From an uncultured Candidatus Melainabacteria bacterium (GTDB lineage Bacteria; Cyanobacteriota; Vampirovibrionia; Gastranaerophilales; Gastranaerophilaceae), in the NCBI GenBank assembly GCA_934675685.1, contig CAKURL010000002.1, positions 6,185 through 70,184 of the forward strand: a DNA stretch of 64,000 nucleotides. The letters run 5' to 3'. The notes under the pieces were generated by a model. That model saw nothing but the letters and a program-made list of their open reading frames with translations, was not told where the DNA came from and searched no databases. Shown here piece after piece: positions 7,523 through 16,266 of this stretch. A program made the position numbers and the translations under genes. Numbering within the stretch: position 1 is the stretch's first letter; each line of letters opens with the position of its first letter.

Positions 7523-10465
7523 ATGGCTTTTCAATATAATATTCCAAAGTATCAACAACAAATATACCCAAATTTGCCTTATAACAACGGTTTTTATTCT
7601 GGTGCACAAAATCAAATAATGTCTCCTCAAGGGCAAAATTTTCAAAACCAAAATTTTTATAACCAAAATGTCTCAAATCCTTATCAAAGAAGCTTTTATA
7701 ACGAAGGACTAAATTATCCATACAGCCCAAATTTCGCTCCTCAAATAAATTTAAATCCTAATCAAAATTATTTTAATATTGGAAGCTATAAGACAGAAAA
7801 TGGCGATTTTGTCCATGTTTATAAGCTTAAAAATGGACAAAATGTGGTCATCATGCCAAAGAAAAATGTAGGCACTATGGTAAAAACCTATTTAAATGCA
7901 GGCTCTATGAACGAATCTGATGAATTAAGAGGAATTAGCCACACAATAGAACACATGCTCTTTAAAGGCTCAAGCAAGTTTAAAGATGGCGATGTTTTTC
8001 GCTTAACCGGAAAAATGGGAGCAAGCACAAATGCTTCTACAGATTATGCAAATACAGATTATTATATTACCGCTCCTTATTTAGACAAAGAAGACTTAAA
8101 AACAGTAGTAGAGCTTCAAGGAGACATGATTTCAAATCCTTTGTTTGAAAAAAGTGCTCTTGAATCAGAAAAAAATCCTATTTGCTCTGAAATATCTATG
8201 ATGGACGACAGAGCTCAAACAAGGGCATTTGATAGAGCAATCAGAAACTTGTTTCAAATTAATTCTTCTTCGTATAACCTTGTTGCAGGTTCGATTTCGA
8301 CTGTTCAAAACCTAAAGCAGGAAGATTTAATTTCGCACCATGAAAAATATTATGCTCCACAAGACCTCACGACTGTGGTTGTGGGAGATGTTGAACCTAA
8401 TAGCACAATAGATTTAATTTCTAAAAACTTTAATGTAAAATTGTCAAATTCCCAAAACGAGCAATATAGAGAAACTCTAAATCCAATTAAAACTCCAAAA
8501 AGAGAAGACTATAAAAGCTCAAAAACTAATTTGACAAATGTTTTGATGGCTTTTTCTGGGCCAACTCCAAAAAATTCTAAAGATTTTGTAATTGGGCAGA
8601 TGATTGAATATTACTTGAATTCTTGTTCAACTTCTGCTTTCAAAAAGGGTCTTGAAGATTTTGGCGGCGATTATGATTTTGCATATCAAAAAGTGGGCTT
8701 AGGGCAAGATGACCCTTTTGCAATTGTAAATTCTTTGGCTTTGCCTCCTGAAAACGAGCAAAAAGGGATTGATTTATTTTATGATTCAATTATAAAGCTT
8801 CAAAATGAAAAATTAACAGATGAAGAAATGGCAGCTATTAGGAATTTTCAATTGAAACTTGTGGAATATGAAAATTGCGACAGCGAAAATATCGCAGAAG
8901 CCTTGGCGAGTGAATTTAGATATGGAACATTGGATACTTTCTTGAATAAAAAACAAATAGTTCAATCTATCACAAAAGAAGATATTCAAAATTTTGCAAG
9001 AAAATATTTAGATTTAAACAAAATTTCTATGGTGGTTGTGCACCCAAGTTCTGTTTCGGATTCTGAAATTCAAAAAAATTATCAAGAGTCTAAGTATTCA
9101 AATTCTAAAAAGATGGCAAATTTGTCTTTCACAGGCTCCATTCCAAATATTTCAACAAGCAATGTGAAACAATATAAAATGGCAAATAACACTACTCTTG
9201 CAATAAATACGACTAATTCTGACATTTGTGCTTTTAAATGGAGCGTGGCAACTCCTCCCTTGAAAGCTAAAAACCCAAATATACCTTTGGTTTTGACTTA
9301 CATGCTTCAAAAAGGTTCTGAATATTTAAATCAAGACGAGCTTGAGCGCTATAAAGAATTAAACGGCATTTCTTTAGATGTCCAAGCTTATGGAAAAAGT
9401 TTTGAAATTACTGCAGACTGCATGGTTCCAAATTCATCTAAAACTTTGGCCTTGATGAATGAAGTGATGTATCACCCAAAACTCACCCAAAGCGACTTTG
9501 ACACAGCAAAAAAACAAGTAAAAGCAATCTTAAAAGGAAACCAAAAAGACGCGTCCTCGCCATTATTAGATAAATTATACCCTGGATTTTTCCCGACGGA
9601 TTCTAAAATGCTTTCAAAAATTGATGAGTTAACTTTAGATGATATCAAAGATTTTTATAGACAACTTTTAGAAAACGGCTCTTCTTTCTTTGTGGCTTCT
9701 GTTCCAAACGACAGATATCCATTTATCGAAAACACAATTTTAGAATATCAAAATTCTTCTTGTTGCGCGATAAATTTCAAAGATAAAGTAGAAAAACCGG
9801 CTCCAATTTATAGAGAAAATGAAACAGAAACTGTAATCTATGACACAGACGACTTAAACCAAGCGCAAATCTATAAAACATATCAATTTCCATTATCTGG
9901 AAACATTCAAGACGAAGCGAAGTTTGAACTTGTGAACACAATCTTAGGTGGAAGCTCGAGCGCTAGGCTTTTTGCAGATTTAAGAGAAAAAGAAAACTTA
10001 GCATATAGCGTTTATTCTTCAATTAATTCTTTTGAAAACACAGGTGTTTTGTCTTTAGAAATCCAAACCACGACAGATAACCCAGAGCAAAATGTCGTAA
10101 GCTATGATAATGTCAGAAAATCTCTTGAAGGCTTTAAAAAACACACTGATAAGATGTGCCAAGAATATGTAACAGACGAAGAGCTTGAAAGCGCAAAAAC
10201 AAGATTGAAACAAAAACTAATTGCCCAAACTCACAACCCTTTGGCAAGCTCGGAATTGCTTTATATGAACATGATTCAGCCTTATGGCATAAAAAGAATA
10301 GATAAATATTTAGAAGCGATTGACGCAATCACAAAAGAAGACATCAAACAAGCGGCTAATTTTATTTTCTCAAGAAAGCCTACGATTTCAATCTTGGCGA
10401 GCGAAAACACAATTAATTCTCAAATGGAATATTTAAAAACTCAAGGCGAAGTGGTGCATGCTTAA
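7523..10465 (+). CDS. M16-family zinc metalloprotease (two-domain, PqqL/pitrilysin type)
   Basis: Large peptidase with two M16 halves, 980 residues. The first half carries the inverted zinc motif HTIEH at residues 140-144, with a downstream Glu-rich helix (EISMMDD region) expected to supply the third ligand. The second half has the substrate-binding SARLFADLREKENLAYSVYS near residue 815. Residues 1-85 are an unusual Q/N/Y/P-rich tail with no evident signal peptide, so secretion is unclear. The ATG lies after ATTATAAAGGA. The stop codon sits inside a small palindrome shared with the convergent nadA stop (GCTTAATT / AATTAAGC). Confidence 0.9.
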   Translation: MAFQYNIPKYQQQIYPNLPYNNGFYSGAQNQIMSPQGQNFQNQNFYNQNVSNPYQRSFYNEGLNYPYSPNFAPQINLNPNQNYFNIGSYKTENGDFVHVYKLKNGQNVVIMPKKNVGTMVKTYLNAGSMNESDELRGISHTIEHMLFKGSSKFKDGDVFRLTGKMGASTNASTDYANTDYYITAPYLDKEDLKTVVELQGDMISNPLFEKSALESEKNPICSEISMMDDRAQTRAFDRAIRNLFQINSSSYNLVAGSISTVQNLKQEDLISHHEKYYAPQDLTTVVVGDVEPNSTIDLISKNFNVKLSNSQNEQYRETLNPIKTPKREDYKSSKTNLTNVLMAFSGPTPKNSKDFVIGQMIEYYLNSCSTSAFKKGLEDFGGDYDFAYQKVGLGQDDPFAIVNSLALPPENEQKGIDLFYDSIIKLQNEKLTDEEMAAIRNFQLKLVEYENCDSENIAEALASEFRYGTLDTFLNKKQIVQSITKEDIQNFARKYLDLNKISMVVVHPSSVSDSEIQKNYQESKYSNSKKMANLSFTGSIPNISTSNVKQYKMANNTTLAINTTNSDICAFKWSVATPPLKAKNPNIPLVLTYMLQKGSEYLNQDELERYKELNGISLDVQAYGKSFEITADCMVPNSSKTLALMNEVMYHPKLTQSDFDTAKKQVKAILKGNQKDASSPLLDKLYPGFFPTDSKMLSKIDELTLDDIKDFYRQLLENGSSFFVASVPNDRYPFIENTILEYQNSSCCAINFKDKVEKPAPIYRENETETVIYDTDDLNQAQIYKTYQFPLSGNIQDEAKFELVNTILGGSSSARLFADLREKENLAYSVYSSINSFENTGVLSLEIQTTTDNPEQNVVSYDNVRKSLEGFKKHTDKMCQEYVTDEELESAKTRLKQKLIAQTHNPLASSELLYMNMIQPYGIKRIDKYLEAIDAITKEDIKQAANFIFSRKPTISILASENTINSQMEYLKTQGEVVHA

Positions 10466-10472
10466 TTAAAAA

Positions 10473-11390
10473 TTAAGCCGTGATTTCAAACATTCTTTCG
10501 ATGCAGCGAGTGGCTTTTTTCTCTACCTCAGGGTCGATTGTGATTTCATTTGTTTCGTTCAATAAAACATCATAAATGTTTTCCAGGGTGTTTCTTTTCA
10601 TGTTTGGACAAACGATGTTTTGGTTGATTAATGTGAAAGTTTTGCCCCAGTTTTCTTTTTTGGAATCTCTATTTAATCTATCTACAACACCTTTTTCTGT
10701 TGCGATTACGAATTCTTTTTTGTCTGACTTTTTGGCAAATTCCATAATTTCTTTTGTCGAACCCACAAAATCAGCTAATTTTGCCACTTCTTGGTGACAT
10801 TCAGGGTGAGCTAAAATAAGCGCTTCTGGGTGATTTTTCCTTGCAAGCTCCATATCTTGAATTCTTATTCTTAAATGCGTTGGGCAAAAACCATTAAAAG
10901 TTACAACTTCTATTTCAGGAAGTTTTGATTGAACAAATGTTCCTAAGTATGTATCAGGTACAAATAAGATTTTTTTCGCCCCAAGGTTTTTTACAACTTT
11001 AATTGCATTTGAAGATGTGCAGCAAATGTCGCAATTGGCTTTGACTTCGGCTGTTGAATTAATATAGCACACAACAGGGATATTTGGATTTTGTTCTTTA
11101 AAAAGTTTTAAATTTTCAACATCAATCATATCTGCCATAATGCAGCCGGAGTTCATGTTTGGCAAAAGCACTTTTTTTTCTGGGGATAATAATTTTGCGC
11201 TTTGTGCCATGAAATATACGCCTGCAAAAACGATAATATCACATGGTTCATTCGCCGCCATTTTGCTTAAATAAAGAGAATCTCCAACAAAATCTGAGAC
11301 TTCGTCAATTTCCATGTTTTGGTAGCAATGGGTTAAAATAATTGCGTTTTTCTCTTTTTTAAGTTTTTTGATTTCTTGAATAAAATCCAT
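10473..11390 (-). CDS. nadA: Quinolinate synthase A
   Basis: NadA condenses iminoaspartate with dihydroxyacetone phosphate to quinolinate in de novo NAD synthesis and uses a 4Fe-4S cluster. The three cluster cysteines expected for the family are visible in NSGCIMAD, FNGFCPTHLR and NIVCPNMKRNTLENI. The family sequences ILTHCYQ and FAGVYFMAQSAKLL are also present. ATG 11390 is preferred over the ATG at 11423 because GAGG lies seven bases upstream and the protein then starts MDFIQEIKKLKKEKNAIIL. No nadB or nadC is in the window, but nadD (36774-37385) belongs to the same pathway. It is divergent from the DtxR-type regulator. Confidence 0.96.
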   Translation of the reverse strand: MDFIQEIKKLKKEKNAIILTHCYQNMEIDEVSDFVGDSLYLSKMAANEPCDIIVFAGVYFMAQSAKLLSPEKKVLLPNMNSGCIMADMIDVENLKLFKEQNPNIPVVCYINSTAEVKANCDICCTSSNAIKVVKNLGAKKILFVPDTYLGTFVQSKLPEIEVVTFNGFCPTHLRIRIQDMELARKNHPEALILAHPECHQEVAKLADFVGSTKEIMEFAKKSDKKEFVIATEKGVVDRLNRDSKKENWGKTFTLINQNIVCPNMKRNTLENIYDVLLNETNEITIDPEVEKKATRCIERMFEITA

Positions 11391-11511
11391 AATGCCTCGT
11401 TTGCTTCTATGTATTTGTCTCAATTGCGTATTATTCTATTAATACTACGACTTAGAAAATACGTCAATAATTTTGTTAAATAAAAAGTATTCGAAATTAA
11501 AAATAAAACAC

Positions 11512-11540
11512 TTGACTTCATGTTAGGCTTGCCTTACAAT
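11512..11540 (+). promoter_or_regulatory. Sigma70-type promoter of the DtxR-like regulator
   Basis: TTGACT (11512-11517) and TACAAT (11535-11540) are separated by exactly 17 bp, close to consensus. The first operator palindrome fills the 3' half of the spacer and runs into the -10 box, so a bound repressor would block RNA polymerase. Confidence 0.75.
11522..11537. promoter_or_regulatory. Operator 1 (DtxR/IdeR-like palindrome)
   Basis: GTTAGGCTTGCCTTAC is an imperfect palindrome with TTAGG/CCTTA half-sites like those of DtxR-family metal repressors. It lies between the -35 and -10 elements. Its reverse complement matches operator 2 at 13 of 16 bases. Confidence 0.65.
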
Positions 11541-11554
11541 AATCTCATAGTTTA

Positions 11555-11570
11555 GTAAGGTTGCCCTAAC
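11555..11570. promoter_or_regulatory. Operator 2 (DtxR/IdeR-like palindrome)
   Basis: GTAAGGTTGCCCTAAC lies just after the expected transcription start and covers the likely ribosome-binding region, ending two bases before the ATG at 11573. It is in the opposite orientation to operator 1. Confidence 0.65.
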
Positions 11571-11572
11571 AA

Positions 11573-11989
11573 ATGCTTACAAAAAGTCTCCAAGATTACA
11601 TAGAATTTATTTATAACAAGCTTTCTTTGAAGAAAGAATTGAAAGCGATTGATATTGCAAACCATTTTGGCATTGCTCGCGCGAGCGTTTCTGAAGCTTT
11701 GATTAAGCTTTGCGAAAAAGGGCTCATCATCTACGAAGGAAGAAAAGGGATAATCATCACTCCTGAAGGCATTTTAGAAGCTAAAAAAATAATCGAAAAA
11801 CATAATGTCTTAAATGCTTTTTTTAAAGATATCTTAGGGTTTGAGGACGAAATTTCTTCTTCAAACGCTTGCAAGATTGAGCATGTTATAGATAAAGAAT
11901 TGATAGATAAAATTAAAGATTTTACTTTGTATTGCAAAAAAAATGAAATAGATAAAGATTTTAAAAACAACAACAAGGAAAAAATATGA
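11573..11989 (+). CDS. DtxR/MntR-family metal-dependent transcriptional regulator
   Basis: A 138-residue protein with an N-terminal winged helix-turn-helix (residues about 5-65: AIDIANHFGIARASVSEAL, then GLIIYEGRKGIIITPEG), followed by a short helical region with metal-ligand candidates (EKHNVLNAF and CKIEHVID, as in MntR/DtxR). There is no C-terminal SH3-like domain, so it is MntR/short-DtxR sized. The promoter carries two facing palindromes, so autoregulation by iron or manganese is the simplest reading. The stop overlaps the next gene's ATG by four bases, placing the downstream membrane protein under the same control. Confidence 0.85.
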   Translation: MLTKSLQDYIEFIYNKLSLKKELKAIDIANHFGIARASVSEALIKLCEKGLIIYEGRKGIIITPEGILEAKKIIEKHNVLNAFFKDILGFEDEISSSNACKIEHVIDKELIDKIKDFTLYCKKNEIDKDFKNNNKEKI

Positions 11990-12987
11990 TTAACAACATT
12001 AAAGCTTTTGGAAAATTTTTAGACCAACCCATGCTCATATCAAAACTAGACAAAGCCATGCCTAAAATTTTGGGCACAGGCGTTGCTTTATATGGCGCAA
12101 AAATGGCGCATGACACTTATCAAGCTTCTGAAGGCAAATCTGACGAAGAGAAAAAAGAATTAAAAAAAGATTTTGTAAAAAAGATGGTAATATTGTCTTT
12201 TAGCACATTAAGCGCTGTGATGGCTCCAAGGATTGCTTCTAAAATCACAGGAAGAAAGACTTTGGATTCTATTCAAACTACAAAAGAAAAAAACACAGCT
12301 TTAATTGACGAATTTATCTTGAAAAATAAAGATTCCTTAAACAAACAAACTATTGAATTACTAGACGCTGCAAAAAACAGCGTTCTTTCTTTTAAACAAA
12401 TCAAGTCTTTGATTTCGAATTTGAAACTTTCAAACAAAGGCGAATTTATAAATAGATTAATCCCAGAGCCAGAAAACCTCAAAGCAAAAGACATTTTTTC
12501 TGAAATCGGATATTTGTCTTTGTATGGAGCAATCCCTGTCGTAGGAGGGATTGCCTCAGGGGTTGCTATGGATAAAGTTTATGGAGAAGATGTTAAAAAA
12601 ACTGCTCCTGATAAATTAAACGAAGGCTTATATCAATATTTGGCAAATATTTTTATGTGCAACGTGGGAGCTGGAGCCGCTTTGGGTATTTTAGAAAAAT
12701 TAAACATAACTTCAAAAGGAGCTCGTGCTTTAGGCATGGTGACAGGAATTATCTTAACAGGAGTCATAGGCGGTTCTAAAATCGCTAATTTCATAGCACA
12801 AAAAGTCGTTGACCCTTTAACCAAGACAAAAACAAAAGAAAGAAAACCTGAGCTTGTGGATTTAGGCATGCATACAGACGACATCGCGACTGTTGCAGTC
12901 TTGTCGGGCTTAAAATGGATTGAACCATCTTTGCCTACTTTATACGCTCTATCAGGCTATAAATCAGGCATTGGCTATCGAAATTAA
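11986..12987 (+). CDS. Membrane protein of unknown function, coupled to the DtxR-type regulator
   Basis: I do not recognise a named family. The 333-residue protein has Gly/Ala-rich hydrophobic segments near residues 29-42, 68-85, about 178-195, 224-234 and 246-262, compatible with several membrane helices. It begins inside the stop codon of the regulator gene (ATGA), so it is translationally coupled and likely the regulated target. A pattern in its first third (charged E/K stretch, then KKDF..KMVILSF) recurs in the proteins at 45741-46541 and 46525-47085, suggesting a lineage-specific family. A role in metal homeostasis is only suggested by the regulator. Confidence 0.7.
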   Translation: MINNIKAFGKFLDQPMLISKLDKAMPKILGTGVALYGAKMAHDTYQASEGKSDEEKKELKKDFVKKMVILSFSTLSAVMAPRIASKITGRKTLDSIQTTKEKNTALIDEFILKNKDSLNKQTIELLDAAKNSVLSFKQIKSLISNLKLSNKGEFINRLIPEPENLKAKDIFSEIGYLSLYGAIPVVGGIASGVAMDKVYGEDVKKTAPDKLNEGLYQYLANIFMCNVGAGAALGILEKLNITSKGARALGMVTGIILTGVIGGSKIANFIAQKVVDPLTKTKTKERKPELVDLGMHTDDIATVAVLSGLKWIEPSLPTLYALSGYKSGIGYRN

Positions 12988-13036
12988 GTTTTATTAATTT
13001 TTTGAAAAGCTTTATTTAAAAACGTAAGATATATGT

Positions 13037-13588
13037 ATGGATTATATTTTGCAGACAGAAAAACTATTCAGCTATTTGAAGTTTAATTTTGACCAATCTG
13101 ATTATTTAAAGATTGACTCGATTAAGCGCAAATTTAGCCAAGATTTTAACTTGATTGGCTGCTTTATTAAAGATTTTCTGATTTTAAAATTAGAAAAAAG
13201 AAATATTCCAGACGAAAAATTATATGAAACTTTTGTTCTGTTTTTTGAAAAAAATATTTCTTCGAAAAGCAGAATATTAGAAGAATTGAACACATTTGGC
13301 GAATATTATTTAATGTTAGTTTTTGAAAATTGCGAAAATCCTGAAATTTTAAGCGCAATATCTACAATAAATTTATGCTATTGCATGGAAGTTTATCCTT
13401 TGTTAATGCAAATTTTGGATAATTATTTCAATGATATAGTTGATAGAAATATAACAATCAAGATGTTACAATCTTTAGTGTCAATAGTTTTAGCCAGATT
13501 TGAAAATGAATTAGGCTATGATATTGACTTTGAAGAAGAATTAAGAAAAAATTATAATAAAGATAATTATATCGGGGAGATAGCGTAA
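13037..13588 (+). CDS. Hypothetical protein upstream of obg
   Basis: A 183-residue soluble-looking protein with no recognised domain, rich in Phe/Tyr/Ile/Leu and acidic residues and predicted to be mostly helical. No signal peptide or membrane helix is visible. It ends six bases before the obg start, and the obg Shine-Dalgarno (GGGGAGA) lies within its last codons, so the two are co-transcribed. Codon use matches neighbouring genes, supporting it as real. Confidence 0.7.
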   Translation: MDYILQTEKLFSYLKFNFDQSDYLKIDSIKRKFSQDFNLIGCFIKDFLILKLEKRNIPDEKLYETFVLFFEKNISSKSRILEELNTFGEYYLMLVFENCENPEILSAISTINLCYCMEVYPLLMQILDNYFNDIVDRNITIKMLQSLVSIVLARFENELGYDIDFEEELRKNYNKDNYIGEIA

Positions 13589-13594
13589 AAAATA

Positions 13595-14884
13595 ATGGTC
13601 GCATTTATTGACAAAGCAAAAATAAGAGTAGTCTCGGGCGCGGGCGGAAACGGTGCTTTAGCTTGGAGAAGAGAAAAATATGTGGATAAAGGTGGCCCTG
13701 CGGGAGGCGACGGCGGCTCCGGGGGAGACGTTTATTTTGTCGCAACAAATGACATGTCGACTTTGCTTGATTTTACGCATAAATCTGTCTATAAAGCGCA
13801 AAGCGGAGAAAACGGAAAAAACAAAAATTGCCACGGGAAAAATGGCGAAGATTTATATATTAAAATGCCTGTGGGTGTAGTCGTTCGCGATTTAAAAACT
13901 CAAAAATTAATCGCAGATTTAAACCATGACAAAAAAACAGTTTTAATCGCAAAAGGTGGCCGTGGCGGCCGCGGCAACGCAAGGTTTGCGACTAGCCAAA
14001 AAAGAGCTCCGCAATTTTGCGAACCTGGGGAGCCTTCAATCGAGCGCGAATTAGAGCTTGAATTGAAGCTTTTGGCTGACGTTGGGCTTGTTGGCATGCC
14101 AAATGCCGGAAAATCAAGCTTTATTTCCGTAGTGAGCTCTGCAAAGCCTAAAATCGCAGATTACCCATTTACGACTTTAGTTCCAAACCTTGGAGTAGTA
14201 AAAAAGCCTCAAGGAGACGGTTTTGTAGTGGCTGACATCCCTGGGCTTATTGAAGGAGCTTCTTTGGGGCTCGGGTTGGGGCATGAATTTTTAAGGCATG
14301 TTCAAAGGTGCAAATTATTGCTCCATGTGGTTGATATCACTAAAGAAGAAGCTATTGATAATTTTAAAAAAATCAATGAAGAACTGATAAAATTTGACGA
14401 AGAATTATCTAAAAGGGAGCAAATTTTAGTTTTAAATAAAATTGACCTTGTGGATTTGGAGCATGCTCAAGAAATTAAAGAAGAATTTTCTAAAGTTTTT
14501 CTAAAAAAAGATGAAATTTTTCTAATCTCAACTGCCACAAAAGCAGGCATAAAGGAACTTTTAGCTTGTGTCTATAAAAAGCTTGAAGAAATCGAAGATA
14601 TCAATATCGAACTTGACATCGAAGAAGATTTAGATTCATTTAACAATGACGATTCTGAATTTGAGATAGAAAAAATTAACAAAAATACTTATGTAATAAC
14701 GGGCGGAAAGCTAAAGAGATTGGCTTCTGTGGTTGATATCAGAAACACTTATCAGCTAAAACGTTTTACAAATATCATGGATTCAATGGGGGTCTATGAA
14801 GCGCTTCGAGAATGCGGAGTGAATAACGGTGATACTATTATTGCAGCAGGGATAGAGCTAACTTATGATGAAGAGTATTACTAA
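13595..14884 (+). CDS. obg: GTPase Obg/CgtA
   Basis: Ribosome-associated GTPase acting in 50S assembly and stress control. Domain order is complete: glycine-rich Obg fold (residues 1-158, with GAGGNGALAWRREKY and GGPAGGDGGSGG), the G domain with G1 GMPNAGKSS near residue 166, G3 DIPGLIEGA and G4 NKID, and a C-terminal OCT domain ending near residue 425. The acidic stretch around residues 338-355 links G and OCT domains. Length 429 is normal. A strong GGGGAGA lies in the end of the upstream gene. Confidence 0.97.
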   Translation: MVAFIDKAKIRVVSGAGGNGALAWRREKYVDKGGPAGGDGGSGGDVYFVATNDMSTLLDFTHKSVYKAQSGENGKNKNCHGKNGEDLYIKMPVGVVVRDLKTQKLIADLNHDKKTVLIAKGGRGGRGNARFATSQKRAPQFCEPGEPSIERELELELKLLADVGLVGMPNAGKSSFISVVSSAKPKIADYPFTTLVPNLGVVKKPQGDGFVVADIPGLIEGASLGLGLGHEFLRHVQRCKLLLHVVDITKEEAIDNFKKINEELIKFDEELSKREQILVLNKIDLVDLEHAQEIKEEFSKVFLKKDEIFLISTATKAGIKELLACVYKKLEEIEDINIELDIEEDLDSFNNDDSEFEIEKINKNTYVITGGKLKRLASVVDIRNTYQLKRFTNIMDSMGVYEALRECGVNNGDTIIAAGIELTYDEEYY

Positions 14885-14896
14885 AAAGTTACATTT

Positions 14897-14924
14897 TTGA
14901 CAAACGCCTAAGACATAGTAAACT
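14897..14924 (+). promoter_or_regulatory. Putative promoter of the pilus/secretion operon
   Basis: TTGACA (14897-14902, a perfect -35 match) and TAAACT (14919-14924) are spaced 16 bp apart. They lie about 57 bp before the first gene of the secretin-ATPase operon, in the only sizeable gap between obg and that gene. Confidence 0.5.
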
Positions 14925-14980
14925 ATGTATATGTGGTAGTAAGAGAGTTTATAATTTAGTATTGAAGAGTTTAAATAGAA

Positions 14981-16234
14981 ATGTATTTTGAAGAAGATAA
15001 AGATTTAATTATTGGAAACGACGGCGAAGTTCATTTAGACGACGACGATTTAATTACTTGGGACGAAGTCTTAGATGACACAAAAGCGCAAAAAGACGAT
15101 GACATCGTTTCAATCAAAGACACCAAAAAAGGTGGCTCAAAAGACGATGCTATTGTTGATTTGGGAGACGACTTGGAGCTTGTTCAAGACGAAGATGAAG
15201 ATTTAGACGATGAACAATTAAGGCAAATCTTAAATGGCGACTCCAATAAAAATGCTTCTTCAAGACAAAAAGCATTTGATGCTTTTGGCGATAATCAAAA
15301 TCAAGAAGAAGAGGACGTTATTCCTGACCTTGATTTAGATAATCCTTTAGATGAAATCGAAAGCAACATTGAAGAAAATAATCAAGAAGATTTGGGTCAA
15401 GAAATCCCTCAAGACGACGAAATAAATATTCCAAACGAAGAAGAAAAACCAATTTCAAGAAAAGAAGAAATTGGAATTAAAAATGCAAAAGGCGGAGTTT
15501 CTCCTTTGCTTATTGCGATTTTGTTTTTCGTTGTGATTGTAGGGGGAGTTTATTATTATCTTACTTTCTTTAAAGATAATGATGACGTGGAAGAACTCAA
15601 CCAGCCAAGCGTTCAAGAAACATTAAACAATACAACTCAACAAGACATCGAAAATAGACAAAAAGACGAAATTGATGTCGTAAACGAAGAAAATTTGGAC
15701 GAAGTAAAACCGGACGAAAAAGAACAAGAAGATAAAAAAGAAGTTTTAACTATTATCCCAACAGGGCGCGTAAATCCTTTTGTGCCAATCGGAAAATATG
15801 TTAAAGCTCCTGAAAAAATCGTAGCTTATGACAAAGTGAACATTCCAAAGCCTCCAAAGGAATTTGGGCAAAACACAGAACAAATAGACAAACTTTTATC
15901 TATTGCGGTTTCTGGGATTATGTATGACCCTCAAAAACCTTCTGCAATCATCACTTTTGAAGACAACGATTACTTTGTTCAAAAAGGTGATAGATTAGAT
16001 GATTATAGAGTAATCGACATTACTAAAAACGCTGTTTTGATTTCTTTAGGAAAAGATATCTATAGAGCGAGTGTCGGAGAAGAATTTAAAATCACTTCTA
16101 ACTTCGAAGGTAATGCACAATATCTAAATAACCACGGAAGATATTACCACTCTGTAAATTCTGAAAGTGATTCTAACACTTCTAAACGCGGATATGTTTC
16201 GCCTTTAGACGTTGAAGTGAAAGCTAAAAATTAA
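14981..16234 (+). CDS. PilP/GspC-like inner-membrane component of the pilus/secretion system
   Basis: Bitopic protein of 417 residues: a very acidic, disordered cytoplasmic N-terminus (about residues 1-165, dominated by D and E), one transmembrane helix (about 170-195, SPLLIAILFFVVIVGGVYYY), another acidic linker, then a beta-rich periplasmic domain (about 265-385). The periplasmic part (GRVNPFVPIG, then AVSGIMYDPQKPSAIITFED and VQKGDRLDDYRVIDI) reads like the HR/PilP fold that contacts a secretin. The next gene encodes the secretin, 32 bp downstream, which supports this role. Family assignment rests on fold pattern and position rather than strong identity. Confidence 0.7.
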   Translation: MYFEEDKDLIIGNDGEVHLDDDDLITWDEVLDDTKAQKDDDIVSIKDTKKGGSKDDAIVDLGDDLELVQDEDEDLDDEQLRQILNGDSNKNASSRQKAFDAFGDNQNQEEEDVIPDLDLDNPLDEIESNIEENNQEDLGQEIPQDDEINIPNEEEKPISRKEEIGIKNAKGGVSPLLIAILFFVVIVGGVYYYLTFFKDNDDVEELNQPSVQETLNNTTQQDIENRQKDEIDVVNEENLDEVKPDEKEQEDKKEVLTIIPTGRVNPFVPIGKYVKAPEKIVAYDKVNIPKPPKEFGQNTEQIDKLLSIAVSGIMYDPQKPSAIITFEDNDYFVQKGDRLDDYRVIDITKNAVLISLGKDIYRASVGEEFKITSNFEGNAQYLNNHGRYYHSVNSESDSNTSKRGYVSPLDVEVKAKN

Positions 16235-16266
16235 ACAAAATATTAATATCTAGGAGAAAGAATAAA

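Noticed and set aside
7467..7730. Minus-strand open frame of 87 codons overlapping the M16 protease start
   Set aside because: It lies opposite the Q/N-rich coding tail of the protease, has no ribosome-binding site and no family resemblance; it is a shadow of repetitive coding sequence.
11391..11511. Riboswitch or NAD-regulator site upstream of nadA
   Set aside because: The short divergent gap is A+T-rich with no recognisable conserved RNA fold; the clear operators here belong to the DtxR-type gene on the other strand.
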